From positions 107,711 through 171,710 of the forward strand of contig VGNX01000001.1 of the NCBI GenBank assembly GCA_016865855.1: a stretch of 64,000 nt of DNA, in the 5' to 3' direction. Both the position numbers and the translations under genes were made by a program. Each line of letters starts with the position of its first letter. Positions within the stretch are counted from its first letter, which is position 1. This document shows positions 62,333 through 64,000 of this stretch, piece after piece. This stretch comes from Chloroflexota bacterium (GTDB lineage: Bacteria; Chloroflexota; Dehalococcoidia; GIF9; UBA5629). The notes under the pieces were generated by a model. That model was not told where the DNA came from, did not search any database, and saw only the letters and a list, made by a program, of their open reading frames with translations.

Positions 62333-63666
62333 AGAGGCTGAGTGGCAAAAGACTCGCCGCTCAGCTTAGCCTGCAAAGTTTTCACTAATTCTTCTATCGG
62401 CAACCTAATTTGGCCCATGCTATCTCGTTCCCGAATAGTAACCTGATTGTCCTCCAGAGACTGGAAATCAATGGTAACACAGAACGGAGTGCCGATTTCA
62501 TCCTGGCGTCGATAACGCCGACCTATACTCTGAGCATCATCATACTGCATCATAAAATAGCGGCGAAGTTTAGTATAGACTTCCCTGGCTAGAGGCACCA
62601 GCTTCTCATTTCTACTCAAAGGCAGAATAGCCACTTTTATTGGAGCTAACTCGGGATGGAAATGCAAAACCACTCTGGTTTCCCCTTCAGCCAGCTCCTC
62701 GTCATAAGCATCTATAAGTAAAGCCAGAGCTGAGCGGTCAACTCCAGCCGAAGGCTCAATAACATAGGGTGTATAGCGCTCACCGGCTTCCTCATCAAAG
62801 TAGCTCAAGGTTTTTCCGCTATGCTTAGCATGTTGTACCAGGTCATAGTCACCCCGGTTGGCAATGCCTTCCAGCTCCGCCCAACCCATGGGGAAAAGAT
62901 ACTCAATATCGTAGCAGTCTTTGGCATAATGAGCCAGTTCTTCCTTACCATGCCGGCGGAGACGCAGATTCTCCTGCTTTATACCTAGCTTCAAATACCA
63001 ATTGAAGCGCTCCTGTACCCAGTAATCAAACCATTTCTCGTCACTGCCCGGCCTGACAAAGTACTCGATCTCCATCTGCTCAAATTCCCTGGTTCTGAAG
63101 ATAAAGTTACCGGTGGTGATCTCATTGCGAAAGGACTTGCCTATTTGCGCAATACCAAAAGGCAGTTTTTTCCTAGAAGTAGCTAGCACGTTGTCGAAGT
63201 TGACAAAAATGCCCTGAGCCGTCTCCGGTCGCAGATAAACAACGCTGGCCTCATCTTCCACAGGCCCCATGAAAGTCTTGAACATCAAGTTGAATAGCTT
63301 TGGCTCAGTTAGCTCACCACCGCAATCAGGGCAACTACTGCCATTCAAATCAGTAGCCCGCCATCTCAAGTGACAAACTTTACATTCTACCAAAGGGTCA
63401 GAAAAGCCCTCCACATGCCCGCTAGCAACCCATATCTGAGGATGCATCATTATGCTGGCATCCAGACCAGCCATGTCATCCCGTTCTTGAACTACTGCTC
63501 GCCACCAGGCGTCTTTGATATTCCTCTTTAGCTCCACCCCCAACGGCCCGTAGTCCCAGCAGCTACCCAATCCACCATAGATTTCACTGCTGGGGAATAT
63601 AAAGCCTCGTCGCTTACACAACGAGACGATTTTCTCCATGTCTACCTTGCTTATTTTATCAGGCAC
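62299..63666 (-). CDS. glyS: Glycyl-tRNA synthetase
   Basis: [54 protein letters not shown]. Confidence 0.95.
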   Translation of the reverse strand: MPDKISKVDMEKIVSLCKRRGFIFPSSEIYGGLGSCWDYGPLGVELKRNIKDAWWRAVVQERDDMAGLDASIMMHPQIWVASGHVEGFSDPLVECKVCHLRWRATDLNGSSCPDCGGELTEPKLFNLMFKTFMGPVEDEASVVYLRPETAQGIFVNFDNVLATSRKKLPFGIAQIGKSFRNEITTGNFIFRTREFEQMEIEYFVRPGSDEKWFDYWVQERFNWYLKLGIKQENLRLRRHGKEELAHYAKDCYDIEYLFPMGWAELEGIANRGDYDLVQHAKHSGKTLSYFDEEAGERYTPYVIEPSAGVDRSALALLIDAYDEELAEGETRVVLHFHPELAPIKVAILPLSRNEKLVPLAREVYTKLRRYFMMQYDDAQSIGRRYRRQDEIGTPFCVTIDFQSLEDNQVTIRERDSMGQIRLPIEELVKTLQAKLSGESFATQPLWTAKTAEASE

Positions 63667-63959
63667 TCTTACCTCCTGCGAAGCTTCTCAAAGCTTACCA
63701 ACTTTGCTCATAAGTGTCAAAAGGCCATCAATCTAATTTCAGTGGAATTGAAAGCAATATAAAATGTTGCTAGACTATGAATACAGCTTAACCAGAGCTA
63801 AACCATGGTGTCACTGAAAACGTTATACTAGTCAAACGGTAGTCTCAATTACTGCACCAATATTGACAGATGAGCTAGTGTCCCGAATGTGGTGGAAAAA
63901 GGAATCGGCATATCCTACCCTATAGGAAAGCCAAATAAAAACAAAGGAGGATATACCGA

Positions 63960-64000
63960 TGGAGAAAGGATACCATAAGGGACAAGAATTGACCATGTCA
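63960..64000 (+). CDS. Start of an ORF cut by window edge (possibly a transposase)
   Basis: aaaggagg RBS then MEKGYHKGQELTMS... Confidence 0.3.

Noticed and set aside
63850-64000. Insertion sequence at the right edge
   Set aside because: Only 14 codons visible after a good RBS; family cannot be assigned.

Overview
The window is 64 kb of a bacterial chromosome, most likely Chloroflexota/Dehalococcoidia (inferred from gene content and repeat style, not tested). The backbone is housekeeping: tsaD (partial), pdxST, R3H/AAA ATPase, tmk, mnmA, rnhB, yraN, gatB, secG, cysS, cysE, ispFD, radA, clpC, orphan 5S rRNA, ruvB, rpoCB, hpt, ade, a NarL-type two-component cluster, sbcD-like and glyS. Accessory DNA interrupts it in four places. 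(1) About 7.8-15.9 kb is a conflict/toxin-antitoxin island: an MNT-HEPN remnant between long promoter-carrying direct repeats, a DUF4062 (TIR-like) domain split by a T7-tract frameshift from a 912-aa Asp-box propeller, hicBA between 40-bp direct repeats, an AbiU2-like HEPN protein, a duplicated ~235-bp unit and a MITE. (2) At 32572-34862 is a 2.29-kb IS6-family element (22-bp perfect inverted repeats, 8-bp target duplication) carrying a divergent GIY-YIG nuclease and other small ORFs, inserted between rpoC and its probable terminator. (3) At 46.8-51.3 kb is a RadC N-terminal-domain ORF overlapping a type IIG-like restriction-modification gene, followed by DUF3800. (4) At 51457-52766 is a frameshifted ISL3-family IS. 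Intergenic regions hold several short repeat families, including hairpin elements and translated 'TCATTCTGAG/TCATTGCGAG' repeats. All homology calls come from reading the translations; no database search was run.
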